From contig JABABA010000004.1 of assembly GCA_014238415.1 (NCBI GenBank), forward strand, positions 1 through 64,000: a stretch of 64,000 bases of DNA, written 5' to 3'. Shown piece by piece: positions 25,256 to 35,203 of the stretch (the first letter of the stretch is position 1; each line of letters opens with the position of its first letter). This DNA is from Planctomycetota bacterium. GTDB lineage: Bacteria; Planctomycetota; UBA1135; GCA-002686595. The notes below the pieces were generated by a model, which was not told the origin of the DNA, did not search any database, and saw only the letters and a program-made list of their open reading frames with translations. A program made the translations under genes and the position numbers.

Positions 25256-25301
25256 CACCCGGCGCACTCGTTTGACCTATCAGGTAGCGGAGCGCCGGGT
25301 G
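25256..25301. terminator. Structured convergent terminator candidate
   Basis: CACCCGGCGC (25256-25265) and GCGCCGGGTG (25292-25301) are perfect 10-bp arms. Between them ACCT-ATC-AGGT (25275-25285) forms a second, inner hairpin. The element lies just after the stop of the gene at 24760 and before the convergent PSD1 operon end at 25444. The two-tier shape could terminate both directions. Confidence 0.55.
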
Positions 25302-25443
25302 TGAGCAAGTACACGGGAGCTTGTCAGGGGCGGTATCGCCCTTGCCCGGTTTGTCCTCTTCTACTCCCCGGCGCACTGTTGGCTGTGACTGCCATCAGTG
25401 CACAGTTGTGCAGTATTGGAAGTTGGGCGATGCGGTCTTCCTG

Positions 25444-28400
25444 TCAATGGTTGAACAGGAAACCTGGGCTGGTGGCCAGGGCCCAGGCCAGATCGCGCGC
25501 GCTTGCCAGGCGGATCTGAGCTGCCATGGTTGGTGTGGCCTTCAACAATGCGCGGTGGAGAAGATCCAGTTGCTCCTCGCTGCGTGCTTCGGGATCGGTC
25601 AACAGGCTGATCTCGGTCTCATGGGTCAGTCCGAGGTGGCGTACAGGGCGTGGGCCACGTGTGACGGAGAGCCGGCCGTGGCCAAGGGTGTGCCGCGCCC
25701 CGTATGGCTGCTTCAAGGTGACCACCAGGAGAATGCCATCCTCCTGTCCGAAGTCTTCGGCGGCCTCGAACACCGCTACATGGCGCTTGCCGAATTCTGG
25801 CATGATGGCCCAGCCGGTGGCGGGGTTCCCATCAATGGCCGCAGCCACGGGCCAGCTGGCCTGGGAGAAATCGGCGGTTGCGGCCCTCAGTTGTATGCGT
25901 CGTGCCGCGAGGATGTCGGGCTTGGGTATGGCCACTACCTCGATCTCGCCCAATACGAAGTTGCCATTTTCTGCCTGGCCGGGTCCTCCGCCAATGAGGG
26001 ATTCATGGGGCAGGGCCTCCAATCGGAGCCCAGTGAAACCCGTGCCCTGAAGATCCAACGTGAAGGTCACCTGCTCCTTTTCGGGTGGGTCGCCAGTTGC
26101 CTTGAAGCTGCCGTCCTCTGTGACTTCGTACGCGCCTTCACCCTCTGATCGGGTGGCGACAATGGGAGGCGTGATCCAGGCTTGTGCCCGTATCTTGTTC
26201 TCCCAGCTGATCTGCTTTTCTGCAAGAGCTTTGATGGCGCTTGGGGGCAAGGCATCGCGGTTGGTGCGGCGCAGCGGATCCAGGAAGGGCTGCATCTGGA
26301 CCATTTCTTCCTCGCTGGGGGGGCGGCCGAGGAAGCGCAGGTAGAGTTCTTCGAGCACCTTCTGGTTTGAAGGCTCGTACTTGACAAGCTCCTCAATGGC
26401 GTTGCCTCGTGCTTCGACCGCAGATGCGATGGTCGGGCCATTGACCAGATTCAGAGCCTGCCCAAGGGAAAGCGTGTTGGAGCGTTCGCATTCGCAGATG
26501 CTCTCGCGGGGTGGCCTGCCAAATAGATCCAAGAACCCATCAGATGTCTTTGTTGAAGAGTCCGGGAGCTGGGCCGCCAGGGTTCCGGGCCTTTGGCCAG
26601 CGAGATCAGGCGTCGCACCGGTGGCTTGATAAATTGCGTCAAACAGCACTTCCGCAGGCAGCCTTCGTGCCTTGGCGTGGGAGTAGTTGCTGTGGTCGTC
26701 GGCGTTCCACTCGTTCGTCTGGGTGCTGAGTTGATACGTCCTCGATTGACAGATCAGACGCAGCATGTGGCGTACATCAAATCCGCTGTCCGTGAATTCC
26801 TTGGTCAAACGTTCGAGGAGTTCTGGATTGGTGGGCGGGTTGCCAGCACGCATGTCGTCGATGGGCTCAATCAGGCCAGTACCCGTCAGATATGCCCACA
26901 GGCGGTTGGCGTAGTTCCGAGCGAAGTAGTGATTTTCGCCGGCGGTGAGCCAGGCGGCGAACTGTTCGCGGCGGGGCGCCTTCTTGTCTGCCATGCCCGC
27001 GTGTTCAAATGGAAAGGAGAGGGCTGCAGTCTGGCCGGTACGCTGGTGTGTGACCTCTCCCTGGTTGCCGTTGCCAATGTTCTCGTCCGGATCGTGACCA
27101 TCCATGGCCGGGACGGGCTTGCGCGTGACTTGAGCCAGGTATGCTGCAAGCTGCCAGTGCTGGTCCTGGGTCCAGCGTTCAAAGGGGTGGTCGTGGCACT
27201 TGTTGCAGTTGAAACGAACGCCAAGGAAGAGCTGCGTTACGGATTCCATGGCCTGGTCGGGCTCGCGTTGAACTCTCCAGAACGCAGTCTGGGGTTGGTT
27301 GCGTGTGGTGCCCGTGGCGTTGAGTAATTCGTGTACGAATTTGTCGTAAGGCGTGTTGCTCGCAACCTGTTCTCTTATCCAATCTCGCCAGTGAGTGACT
27401 CCTTGCTGGCCCAGATACTTGGAGTTGACCTGCATGAGGTTGGCCCACCGATTGGTCCAGTGATCCACATAGGTTGTACTGCCCAGCAAGCGATCGATGA
27501 GCTCCTTGCGCTTGGTCTGGGTGGCGCGTGAATCCATGAGGAACACTCGTGCAGCCTCCACATCCGGCAGCTTTCCAGTGAGGTCGAGGTAGGCCCTTCG
27601 ATGGAACTCAGCATCAGTGCACAGTTCACCCGGTTGACTTCTCAAGGTCTCAAGCTTCTCGTGTACCAGGGTGTCAATCCAGTTGAAGGCAGGAGTTTCC
27701 GCGTATGTCCAACCACTTCGATCGCCCATGACCACAAGACGTGCGGCTGTATAGTTGCCTTCATAGCGCACGAGAATGGCTGTCTCGCCACGGCGTACGG
27801 CTGTGCCGAGTCCACGCTTGTCCATTGTCAGGACTTCGGCGTCGCCGGTCTCTACAAAGGCCTGCGCTGTTACGTCGCGCGTTGTGCCGTCCGAAAAGGT
27901 GGCCAGAACAGCAAATTGCTGGCTCATGCCGGGTAGCGGGATGGTTGCCTCTTCGGGGACGACTTGCAGAGCTACTGGGCGTGGGTCAGTCTCCACCAAT
28001 TCGGTTCCCTGTTCAATCCAGGAGAGCAGCAGGTTGTAGGGGACTGACTTGGGATCAAGCACTTGACCGCCTTCGTGGGGCACGAGTGAAGTCGACTTGG
28101 TCAGGAAGAGGCTGGCGCTCGGGGAAACCCGGTCCACACGGCGGCCCGCCAGGTCGCTTGTAAGGGCCAGGTGATCTGCAAGGGGGTCATAACCGCGCAG
28201 GGATAGCTTGAACCCGTTCTTGCCCTGTGCCGCACCGTGGCAGGTTCCTGCGTTGCAACCGAGGCGGCTCAAGACCGGAGCCACATCGCGTACAAAACTC
28301 ACTCGCGGGGACTGGTCCAGATCCGTTACCTCGACCGGGACTTTGATTTCGGCACCGCCCTGTCGGAATACGAGAACCTCTTGGCCTACGGCAAGGGGGC

Positions 28401-28650
28401 GGATGTGTCGTCTGTCGTCGATCTGCACCAGTTCGGGCTTGGAGATCAGCGTGGCGGAGCGCGTCCAGTCCACCTGATTTCCCTCTGCACTTGTCCCAGT
28501 CAGAATCAGCTGCACTGAGTCGTAGGACCCGGAGAGTTGAACCGTATCAGGGGAGGCGAGGAAGGTAGTCTTGCCCGTACGATCTTCACTGGCTGTGGAG
28601 ATCGTGAGCAAGAGTGTGGGCACGAGGAGTAAGAGCAAGCGTGATCTCAT
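25444..28650 (-). CDS. PSD1 / planctomycete cytochrome protein (DUF1549-DUF1553)
   Basis: 1068 aa, last gene of a three-gene operon, ATG within a 4-bp overlap. Signal peptide at the N-terminus. An Ig-like region follows, then the PSCyt2 motif GCNAGTCHGAAQGKNGFKLS with a CX4CH cysteine pair (residues 132-138). A second Ig-like segment (~225-305) precedes DUF1549 (FHRRAYLDLTGKLPD, then FNCNKCHDHPFERWTQ with CxxCH). DUF1553 follows (GENHYFARNYANRLWAYLTGTGL, FDVRHMLRLICQSRTYQLS, PRESICECERSNTLSLGQALNLVNG). The C-terminal ~200 residues are beta-rich and may bind carbohydrate. Such proteins are abundant in planctomycetes and are thought to act at the envelope in polymer degradation. No enzymatic activity is proven. 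Confidence 0.93.
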   Translation of the reverse strand: MRSRLLLLLVPTLLLTISTASEDRTGKTTFLASPDTVQLSGSYDSVQLILTGTSAEGNQVDWTRSATLISKPELVQIDDRRHIRPLAVGQEVLVFRQGGAEIKVPVEVTDLDQSPRVSFVRDVAPVLSRLGCNAGTCHGAAQGKNGFKLSLRGYDPLADHLALTSDLAGRRVDRVSPSASLFLTKSTSLVPHEGGQVLDPKSVPYNLLLSWIEQGTELVETDPRPVALQVVPEEATIPLPGMSQQFAVLATFSDGTTRDVTAQAFVETGDAEVLTMDKRGLGTAVRRGETAILVRYEGNYTAARLVVMGDRSGWTYAETPAFNWIDTLVHEKLETLRSQPGELCTDAEFHRRAYLDLTGKLPDVEAARVFLMDSRATQTKRKELIDRLLGSTTYVDHWTNRWANLMQVNSKYLGQQGVTHWRDWIREQVASNTPYDKFVHELLNATGTTRNQPQTAFWRVQREPDQAMESVTQLFLGVRFNCNKCHDHPFERWTQDQHWQLAAYLAQVTRKPVPAMDGHDPDENIGNGNQGEVTHQRTGQTAALSFPFEHAGMADKKAPRREQFAAWLTAGENHYFARNYANRLWAYLTGTGLIEPIDDMRAGNPPTNPELLERLTKEFTDSGFDVRHMLRLICQSRTYQLSTQTNEWNADDHSNYSHAKARRLPAEVLFDAIYQATGATPDLAGQRPGTLAAQLPDSSTKTSDGFLDLFGRPPRESICECERSNTLSLGQALNLVNGPTIASAVEARGNAIEELVKYEPSNQKVLEELYLRFLGRPPSEEEMVQMQPFLDPLRRTNRDALPPSAIKALAEKQISWENKIRAQAWITPPIVATRSEGEGAYEVTEDGSFKATGDPPEKEQVTFTLDLQGTGFTGLRLEALPHESLIGGGPGQAENGNFVLGEIEVVAIPKPDILAARRIQLRAATADFSQASWPVAAAIDGNPATGWAIMPEFGKRHVAVFEAAEDFGQEDGILLVVTLKQPYGARHTLGHGRLSVTRGPRPVRHLGLTHETEISLLTDPEARSEEQLDLLHRALLKATPTMAAQIRLASARDLAWALATSPGFLFNH

Positions 28651-30059
28651 TTGGTGCTCTCCCTTGTTGTGGCTGGCTCGGGCTGCTTTTCCGTCACCGG
28701 GGCGCTCGGGAACTTGCGTATGAGGGTTCCGTCTTGGATGGCGTATTCCCTTACGAACCCATCGTCCCCTGCCAGGGCCAGGCGCGTATCTTCGGCGTTC
28801 AGGCTGAGTGTGTAGACGCCAAAGGGGAATTCATGGCGCCAGACCTCAGTACCGTCCATTGCATTGGAAACACACACTTCCCCTTTTCTGCCCAACCCGC
28901 TCACGGCCGCTACGAGGGAGCCGTTCGCGCTCCACTCGACACCGTAAATGAGTCCATGCATAGGCGGGTAGGCCCGCAGGAGGTTGTAGTCATCCCCGAT
29001 CACGCGCTTCTTTTCCCGGTGCATCTTGTAGGCCCGGGGTACGCCGTCAGCGCCGCCTACCAGGAGCTCATCACGATCAGGGTGCCTCCGCACACTTATC
29101 AGTCCCCCTTTCACCGCACCGGGCGTGATGCTTGTGATGTTGTCGATGAATTGTTCCGTGGCGACCTCCACCAGCTTCAGAGATCGGTCCCGGCTGACTG
29201 AAACGAGAAATTTGCCATCTAGAGACCAGGCCGTGCCGAGGACCCAGTCCTCGTGTGTGGCCTGGTAGAGCACCTGCTTGCCGGTCTTGGCCTCTACCAC
29301 GCGCAGGCTCCTGTCCGAGCACCCAAAAGCGATGCGTGATCCGTCTGGAGACCAACTCAGGCCACGAAGCGTGTCGAAGGTGACCCGCATGGAAAGGGCC
29401 AATTCCTGGTCGTGTACGTCCCACACTTGAAGTTCGCCTTCCATGCCAGGCGTCCCGCAACCAACAGCCAGATGCGCCCCGTCAGGTGAGAAAGAGAGTG
29501 ACTCGATTCGTGGAGACAGACCGACAAGGCGCGCAAGGGGCAACCCCTCCTTGTACTGCGCTGGGTAAAGCAGAACTTCGTGCCAGCCTGCTACAGCCAG
29601 CATTGATCCATCCGGAGAGTAGGCCACACTCGTCACCACAGGTAGGCAGGGGTAGACGGGTGGATGCTTGGAATCGACCAATGGGCCGGGCTTGGCCGTC
29701 GAGTCGTCCACGGCACCCTCTGCAATCCAGCGACGAAGGAGGTCGATCTCTTCGGCCGACCAGGGCTCGGCGTCTTTGGGCATCTCCGGCGGCTCATCAT
29801 CGAGGGGCATAACCAACTCAAGCAGCAGGCTCTCTTCGGGCTTGCCGGGAATGACGACCGGATCCTCGGATCTCATCAGGGTTTCGTAACGCGTCAGGTC
29901 CAACTTCCCCTTGGCCTTGGCCGGCTGGTGGCAGCCATGGCAACTGCCTCGAAGCAGGGGAACTATGTCGCGCTCGAAGCTGACTTGCTCCTGTCCAGTT
30001 TCCTGGGCGGGCAATGGCGCAGGATTGAGGAGACCTATGAGCAAAAGGGTCAGGCTCAT
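28647..30059 (-). CDS. Planctomycete-type cytochrome c domain fused to WD40 beta-propeller
   Basis: 470 aa, overlapping both operon neighbours by 4 bp. A signal peptide is followed by a PSCyt1-type heme domain: [17 protein letters not shown] (CxxCH at residues 40-44), [39 protein letters not shown]. From residue ~125 there are WD40-like blades ([67 protein letters not shown]). It is probably a periplasmic scaffold or sensor with a redox centre, acting with the DUF1501 and PSD1 partners. Confidence 0.93.
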   Translation of the reverse strand: MSLTLLLIGLLNPAPLPAQETGQEQVSFERDIVPLLRGSCHGCHQPAKAKGKLDLTRYETLMRSEDPVVIPGKPEESLLLELVMPLDDEPPEMPKDAEPWSAEEIDLLRRWIAEGAVDDSTAKPGPLVDSKHPPVYPCLPVVTSVAYSPDGSMLAVAGWHEVLLYPAQYKEGLPLARLVGLSPRIESLSFSPDGAHLAVGCGTPGMEGELQVWDVHDQELALSMRVTFDTLRGLSWSPDGSRIAFGCSDRSLRVVEAKTGKQVLYQATHEDWVLGTAWSLDGKFLVSVSRDRSLKLVEVATEQFIDNITSITPGAVKGGLISVRRHPDRDELLVGGADGVPRAYKMHREKKRVIGDDYNLLRAYPPMHGLIYGVEWSANGSLVAAVSGLGRKGEVCVSNAMDGTEVWRHEFPFGVYTLSLNAEDTRLALAGDDGFVREYAIQDGTLIRKFPSAPVTEKQPEPATTRESTK

Positions 30060-31483
30060 CGGACGAACAAGTCCGTGACGGGTTCGCCGGGCACGAGTTC
30101 TCGGGGTTGAAGGAGGTGATTCAAGACCATGGTGTGCGGGTCGATTCCAAGAGCGTGGTAGATCGTCGCCAGCAGGTCCGTGGGGTGCACCGGATCGCGC
30201 AGAGGTGCTGATCCCGTTGAATCCGACTCCCCGTGTACGTGTCCACGCTTGATTCCGGCTCCTGCCACTGCCGCTGTGAAGCAGTAAGGCCAGTGGTCGC
30301 GCCCATCTGGGTCATTGTCATTGCCCGAGGTAGACAGACCCTTCTTCGGGCTGCGTCCGAACTCGCCAATGGCGACCACTAGATTCTCTTCAAGAAGGCC
30401 GCGTTCATCCATGTCTTCGATCAGAGTGGCAAACCCCGGATCGAATCGTGGGGCGGCGTCATCTTTCATGCGCTTGAACAAGTCCTTGTGCACATCCCAT
30501 GAGTGGCGATCAGAGTTGGCCTGCTTGGGCCAGTTGATCTGTACGAAGCGTGTGCCGGCCTCGATAAAGCGGCGAGCCATCAGGCAGGACTGCCCAAAGG
30601 TCGTGCGACCGTATCGATCCCGCAGGGCATCGGGCTCCTTGCTGAGATCAAAAGCATCTCGGGCTCGGCCTGAGAGAATCAGTCCTAGGGCTTGATCAAA
30701 ATACTCATCCAGGCTCATGTCTTCGATGGCCTTCTGCAGATGCGGGGTCGCCGCGCTGATCTGATTGCGAAGATCTGCACGCCGTCCGAGGCGCTGGACC
30801 GAAAGCTCCGGGCGCAGGCTCAGAGCTGCGGCCTGAATACGGTCCATCTTTGACTCATTGAAGTCGTCCCCCGCAGGGTAGAGGGTGTAGGGATCGTGAG
30901 CGCGGCCCAAGAAACCTGCGTTGCCGGCTTTACCGATGACATTCGACTCTTGAAGAGGCCGTGGCATCATCACAAAGGGCAGCATGGCCTTCTCAGGCGG
31001 TTTCATGCGGGCGATATTGGCCCCCAGGTTGGGGAAGTCCTTGGGAGAGGGAGGGTCGAGCTGTCCCGAGGGGCTGACCTTGTCGGCGGTGTAGCCGGTC
31101 AGCATCTGGTAGTGGGCGGCTGTGTGGTTGAACAAGCCAATGGGTGAGTAGCTCATGGACCGAATGAACGTCAGTCGGTCGGTCACTTCCGCTATTCGAG
31201 GCAACAGCTCGGTGACTTCCATTCCATCCACCTTGGAGCGAAGCGTCTTGAATGGGCTGCGTACGGAGTCGGGTACATTTTCCTTCGGATCCCACAGGTC
31301 CAGGTGGCTCGGGCCGCCCTGGAGGAAGACAAGGATCACACCCTTGGCGCGGCCCCAGCCGGGCCCGCCGTTGCGAGGCGTGGCCCAGGCCTGGGCCCGA
31401 AGGGCATCAGCCAGAGAAAGTCCGAGTAAAGAACTCCCTCCAGCCCGCAGGAGTTCGCGCCGTGTGGATTGGGGAGGCGGCAA
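30056..31483 (-). CDS. DUF1501 family protein with Tat-like signal
   Basis: 475 aa, first gene of the operon running to 25444. The N-terminus [25 protein letters not shown] is a twin-arginine signal. DUF1501 marks include [52 protein letters not shown] and [12 protein letters not shown]. The DUF1501 fold is related to the alkaline phosphatase superfamily, but the activity is unknown. DUF1501 and PSD1 genes are almost always adjacent in planctomycetes, as here. Confidence 0.94.
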   Translation of the reverse strand: MPPPQSTRRELLRAGGSSLLGLSLADALRAQAWATPRNGGPGWGRAKGVILVFLQGGPSHLDLWDPKENVPDSVRSPFKTLRSKVDGMEVTELLPRIAEVTDRLTFIRSMSYSPIGLFNHTAAHYQMLTGYTADKVSPSGQLDPPSPKDFPNLGANIARMKPPEKAMLPFVMMPRPLQESNVIGKAGNAGFLGRAHDPYTLYPAGDDFNESKMDRIQAAALSLRPELSVQRLGRRADLRNQISAATPHLQKAIEDMSLDEYFDQALGLILSGRARDAFDLSKEPDALRDRYGRTTFGQSCLMARRFIEAGTRFVQINWPKQANSDRHSWDVHKDLFKRMKDDAAPRFDPGFATLIEDMDERGLLEENLVVAIGEFGRSPKKGLSTSGNDNDPDGRDHWPYCFTAAVAGAGIKRGHVHGESDSTGSAPLRDPVHPTDLLATIYHALGIDPHTMVLNHLLQPRELVPGEPVTDLFVR

Positions 31484-31694
31484 GGCAGAGGATCTCAGAA
31501 AGGATGAATGTCCATCCAGTTTAGAGCGCTGCTGGAGTATGTGCAGGGGTATTTGGGTGATGTACTTCGAGTCTTACAGAAGGGGTGCGCCAGAGGGGTG
31601 GTGGGGCCCTCTTTGAGTTACCGAGGTTTATTCACAAGCTCGGCTCGACCACCTTGAGTCTGGGATGGATTGACGACCCAGACTCGTGGTCAGC

Positions 31695-32510
31695 TCATGA
31701 TCCAAGCGCGCCGCTGACGGCGATTGCGGCCAGCACCTGGTCTTGCAGCGCAGGGGGGCAGACCACCAACTCATGGTTGCGCGGATCTTCGCGGTTGTAG
31801 AGATGAGCTTCCCCTCGCAACTTGGATACATGCCAACCTAGCGATCGAGCGATGCACTCGGGCGCACAGGTGTCCCATTCCTTGAGACCGATCTGGTGTA
31901 CATAGAGATCAGCCTCGCCGGTCAGCAGCATGCAGACCTTGTTGCCGACGCTGCCCGCTGGAATCAGATCGGCATTCATTTCCTCTGCAAAGCGTTCGAC
32001 CCACTCGGGAGTGTGGCTGCGACTGACGGCGACCCTCAGGCGCTCGGCGGAGGAATCGTTGCCGCGACGCAGCACCACTCCTTCGTCGCGGGCTGGGCCT
32101 TCCAGTCCGCTGCGTTCCTCCCCTGGGACGCATACGCCCCAGAGCAGCCTTCCCTGCGTTGGCAGGGATACGGCCCCCAGTACGGGTTGGCCATCGATGG
32201 CAAGGGCCACATGCACCGCCCAGTCATGGCGTCCGGCGGAATATTCCTTGGTGCCATCCAGAGGGTCTACGATCCAGGCTCTGGAACAGGTCGTGCGGGC
32301 CGTATCGCTGATGGTCTCCTCGGAAAGCAGGCCGTCTTCTGGATAGCGGCCCAATATCAGGCCCTGCAGGTATCCATCCGCAGCCTGATCGCCCACATCA
32401 CCCATCATCTTGCCCTCCCAGCGCCCGCTCTGTCGCAGACGGTCGAGGCGCTCACCGGCTTTGGTTGCAGCGAGCAGGGCGAAGGCGAGGTCTGTGTCGT
32501 GGGCGGTCAT
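31695..32510 (-). CDS. cysQ: 3'(2'),5'-bisphosphate nucleotidase CysQ-like (inositol monophosphatase family)
   Basis: 271 aa. Members hydrolyse 3'-phosphoadenosine 5'-phosphate (PAP) to AMP, removing the by-product of PAPS use; related enzymes act on inositol phosphates. Metal-site motifs are complete: DGLLSEE, WIVDPLDGTKEYSAG and EWDTCAPECIARSLG. GSVGNKVCMLLTGEADLYVH fits the CysQ branch. It overlaps the upstream rhodanese gene by 4 bp. With sat and cysC 17 kb away, a PAP-recycling role is sensible, though not proven from sequence. Confidence 0.88.
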   Translation of the reverse strand: MTAHDTDLAFALLAATKAGERLDRLRQSGRWEGKMMGDVGDQAADGYLQGLILGRYPEDGLLSEETISDTARTTCSRAWIVDPLDGTKEYSAGRHDWAVHVALAIDGQPVLGAVSLPTQGRLLWGVCVPGEERSGLEGPARDEGVVLRRGNDSSAERLRVAVSRSHTPEWVERFAEEMNADLIPAGSVGNKVCMLLTGEADLYVHQIGLKEWDTCAPECIARSLGWHVSKLRGEAHLYNREDPRNHELVVCPPALQDQVLAAIAVSGALGS

Positions 32511-33055
32511 GGGGCTGATGGTGGTTGACTGGTTTGGGGCCAGGAAGGAAATCCTGCGGCCAGATTGGAGACTTCTTCGAATCCCTCCTGGCAGAGGAAT
32601 TCACAGGCTTCTGCAGAGCGTACCCCTGCCGCACAGTAGACGAGAAGGGGCTGGTCGCGGGGGAGCTCTGAGATGCGGCTCTCGAGGGCATCGAGGGGAA
32701 TGTGCAGGGCCCCTGGGATCATTCCCGAGCGGACCTCAGACTGGTTGCGCACATCGAGGGGAATGGTGCCGCTGGCTACCCGCAGGGCGGCATCATCTCC
32801 CTCCAGATCCTCCCACAGGCGTTGCTCAAGGATCATCTCAGGCGTCATGGGTTTGCCCGAGGCGAGGCGGGTCAGGGATCGGGCCTGGAACTCCCTATCC
32901 TGTTGCCATTTCTGGTCCTGGTTGGCAAGGCGTCGACGCAGGTCATTGGATTCGGCCTGTAATTCCTGGCGCGCTCCGCTGGCTCGCATAAGGGCGAGCA
33001 GGGCCAGGGCAAGGGCGATTCCAGCGAGCAGGAGGGCGATCGTGGGAGTCGTCAT
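32507..33055 (-). CDS. Membrane-anchored rhodanese-like protein
   Basis: 182 aa. One TM helix (IALLLAGIALALALLALM, ~6-23), a coiled-coil-like stretch (~27-60), and a rhodanese domain (~95-172) with PLDVRNQSEVRSGMIPGALHIPL. The active-site loop is LVYCAAGVRSAEAC, with Cys141 as the persulfide-carrying residue. Sulfurtransferase or phosphatase-like chemistry is expected. It is co-transcribed with cysQ. The active domain side cannot be fixed; an N-out signal anchor would put it outside. Confidence 0.88.
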   Translation of the reverse strand: MTTPTIALLLAGIALALALLALMRASGARQELQAESNDLRRRLANQDQKWQQDREFQARSLTRLASGKPMTPEMILEQRLWEDLEGDDAALRVASGTIPLDVRNQSEVRSGMIPGALHIPLDALESRISELPRDQPLLVYCAAGVRSAEACEFLCQEGFEEVSNLAAGFPSWPQTSQPPSAP

Positions 33056-33343
33056 GGGCCCTTCATCCTAGAAAGGGCAGATGCTCAAGAGGAGTGCCTT
33101 GTGGCTTTGTGGTGCCCATTGAAATTCGTTTTTTTCGTCCTAAGTGAGAAGGGCAGCAGACTTTCTTCTAATCGCCGGTCCCGCGCGGGTCAAAGGGGGG
33201 TAATCTGTGCGGCGAAAATACGCCTTTGGGGTGGTGTGCTCTCCCGATAATCTGCATCGAGGGGCTGCTTTCTGGCCCATTTGATACCCCCAACAGACCT
33301 CCCAAAGAAGCCCTGGCCAAGGCCAGATTCCAAGTCGTCAATT
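33056..33343. promoter_or_regulatory. Divergent intergenic region before korA
   Basis: 288 bp without a gene between the rhodanese/cysQ pair and korAB. A weak promoter-like pair is TTGAAA (33119-33124) and TAAGTG (33141-33146), spaced 16 bp across a T-run. No operator or riboswitch structure was recognised. Confidence 0.3.
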
Positions 33344-35200
33344 ATGACCACAACTGAAACCCCCGGTGCCGATTTGCCCCTCCAACAGTTGGAGCGGGTC
33401 GTCATCCGATTCGCTGGAGACTCCGGCGATGGGATGCAAATCACCGGCAACCAGTTCACCCAGACCAGCGCTCTTTTTGGCAACGATCTGGCAACTCTTC
33501 CGGATTTCCCAGCTGAGATTCGTGCGCCAGCGGGAACCCGTCCCGGCGTGTCGGGCTTTCAGCTGCAATTCAGTTCCAAGGACATTCACACTCCCGGTGA
33601 TGCGCCAGATGTGTTGGTGGCCATGAACCCGGCGGCCTTGGCAGTCAACCTTGGGGCGCTCAGGGCTGGTGGAACCCTTGTGGTCAACACAGGGGCCTTC
33701 AAGGCGAACGACCTCAAGAAGGCCAAGTTGGACAGCAACCCGCTGGAGGACGGTACCCTTGATGGCTACCGCGTGATTCCCGTGGACATCAACGCGCGCG
33801 TGCTCGATGCGCTGGTTGATTCAACCCTGTCGACCAAGGACAAGTCGCGGTGCAAGAACTTCTACACCCTTGGCTTGATGTACTGGCTGTATAGCCGTCC
33901 CCTGGAGCCAACCATCAACTGGCTGAAGGGCAAGTTCAAGAGTCGTCCAGAATTGATCGAGGCCAATGAGCTTGCGCTGAGGGCGGGCTTCAACGCAGGC
34001 GATATTCATGAATTGTTCCAGGGCCAGTACGAGGTCCCCAAGACCGAGGAATTGCCTGCTGGAACCTACCGCAACATGATGGGCAACGATGCGATCGCCA
34101 TGGGTCTCGTGGCTGGCGCTCAGTTGGCTGGGTTGCAACCTGTGCTGGGGTCTTATCCCATTACTCCCGCATCGACCATTCTTGAGTCCTTGGCTTCTTA
34201 CAAGCACCATGGTGTGGTCACCATGCAGATGGAAGACGAAATCGCGGCGATTTGTTCGGCGATTGGCGCCTCCTTCTCTGGATCCTTGGGGATCACCACT
34301 ACTTCGGGACCAGGCATGGCACTGAAGACCGAGGCCATGGGTTTGGCGATTTCAACAGAGTTGCCTTTGGTGGTCGTCAATATTCAACGGGCCGGACCTT
34401 CAACTGGAATGCCAACCAAGGTGGAGCAATCCGACTTGCTTCAAGCGATTTTCGGTCGCAATGGAGATGCCCCGGTTCCTGTGATCAGCTGCTCTCGCCC
34501 TTCCGATGCTTTCGAGCTGACAATTGATGCTGTCCGGATTGCTGTGCAGTACATGACTCCTGTGGTTCTTTTGAGCGACAACTTCATCGCCAATGGAGCT
34601 GAACCATGGCGCTTGCCTGATCTCAATGACATCAAGCCTTTTCCGGTTCAGTTTGCGGAAGATCCTGAGAACCATCAGACCTTTGCACGGGATGAGAAGG
34701 GCTCGCGGGCCTGGGCCAAGCCCGGTACACCGGGGATGGAATTCCGGATCGGCGGTTTGGAAAAGGACATTGATGGAAATGTCTCCTATGACCCTGAGAA
34801 CCATCAGGCCATGACCGATCAGCGTCACAACAAGATTGCAGCGATTGCGCAGACAATTCCCACGCCAGTTCTGGATGGGCCAGACAGCGGTGACTTGTTG
34901 GTCTTGGGCTGGGGTTCCACGGTGGGTATCTTGACTCAGGCGGTGGAGACTGTTCGTGAAAACGGTTCATCTGTAAGTCGCTTGCACCTGACTCACATCT
35001 GGCCCTTACCCAATGGTCTTGAAAAGATCTTCAGTAACTTCAAGGCGATTCTCGTCCCTGAGATGAACATGGGGCAACTGACCCGTGTTCTGCGTGGCGA
35101 AATGCCTCATCACAACTTTATTCCACACAACAAGGTCACTGGCCAGCCATTCCTCACTACCGAGGTCGTCGCCAAGATCGAGAACATCCTCAAGGGTTGA
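33344..35200 (+). CDS. korA: 2-oxoacid:ferredoxin oxidoreductase, alpha subunit (fused gamma-alpha)
   Basis: 618 aa from the ATG at 33344 (the ORF opens at 33281). The N-terminal ~190 residues are the gamma-type domain (VVIRFAGDSGDGMQITGNQF). The pyrimidine-binding alpha domain follows (GNDAIAMGLVAGAQLAG, GSYPITPASTILESLA, MQMEDEIAAICSAIGAS, TTSGPGMALKTEAMGLAIS). It converts 2-oxoglutarate or a related 2-oxoacid to acyl-CoA + CO2 with reduction of ferredoxin, together with the beta subunit 3 bp downstream. The two-subunit form is typical of KorAB. No ferredoxin gene is adjacent. Confidence 0.94.
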   Translation: MTTTETPGADLPLQQLERVVIRFAGDSGDGMQITGNQFTQTSALFGNDLATLPDFPAEIRAPAGTRPGVSGFQLQFSSKDIHTPGDAPDVLVAMNPAALAVNLGALRAGGTLVVNTGAFKANDLKKAKLDSNPLEDGTLDGYRVIPVDINARVLDALVDSTLSTKDKSRCKNFYTLGLMYWLYSRPLEPTINWLKGKFKSRPELIEANELALRAGFNAGDIHELFQGQYEVPKTEELPAGTYRNMMGNDAIAMGLVAGAQLAGLQPVLGSYPITPASTILESLASYKHHGVVTMQMEDEIAAICSAIGASFSGSLGITTTSGPGMALKTEAMGLAISTELPLVVVNIQRAGPSTGMPTKVEQSDLLQAIFGRNGDAPVPVISCSRPSDAFELTIDAVRIAVQYMTPVVLLSDNFIANGAEPWRLPDLNDIKPFPVQFAEDPENHQTFARDEKGSRAWAKPGTPGMEFRIGGLEKDIDGNVSYDPENHQAMTDQRHNKIAAIAQTIPTPVLDGPDSGDLLVLGWGSTVGILTQAVETVRENGSSVSRLHLTHIWPLPNGLEKIFSNFKAILVPEMNMGQLTRVLRGEMPHHNFIPHNKVTGQPFLTTEVVAKIENILKG

Positions 35201-35203
35201 ATC

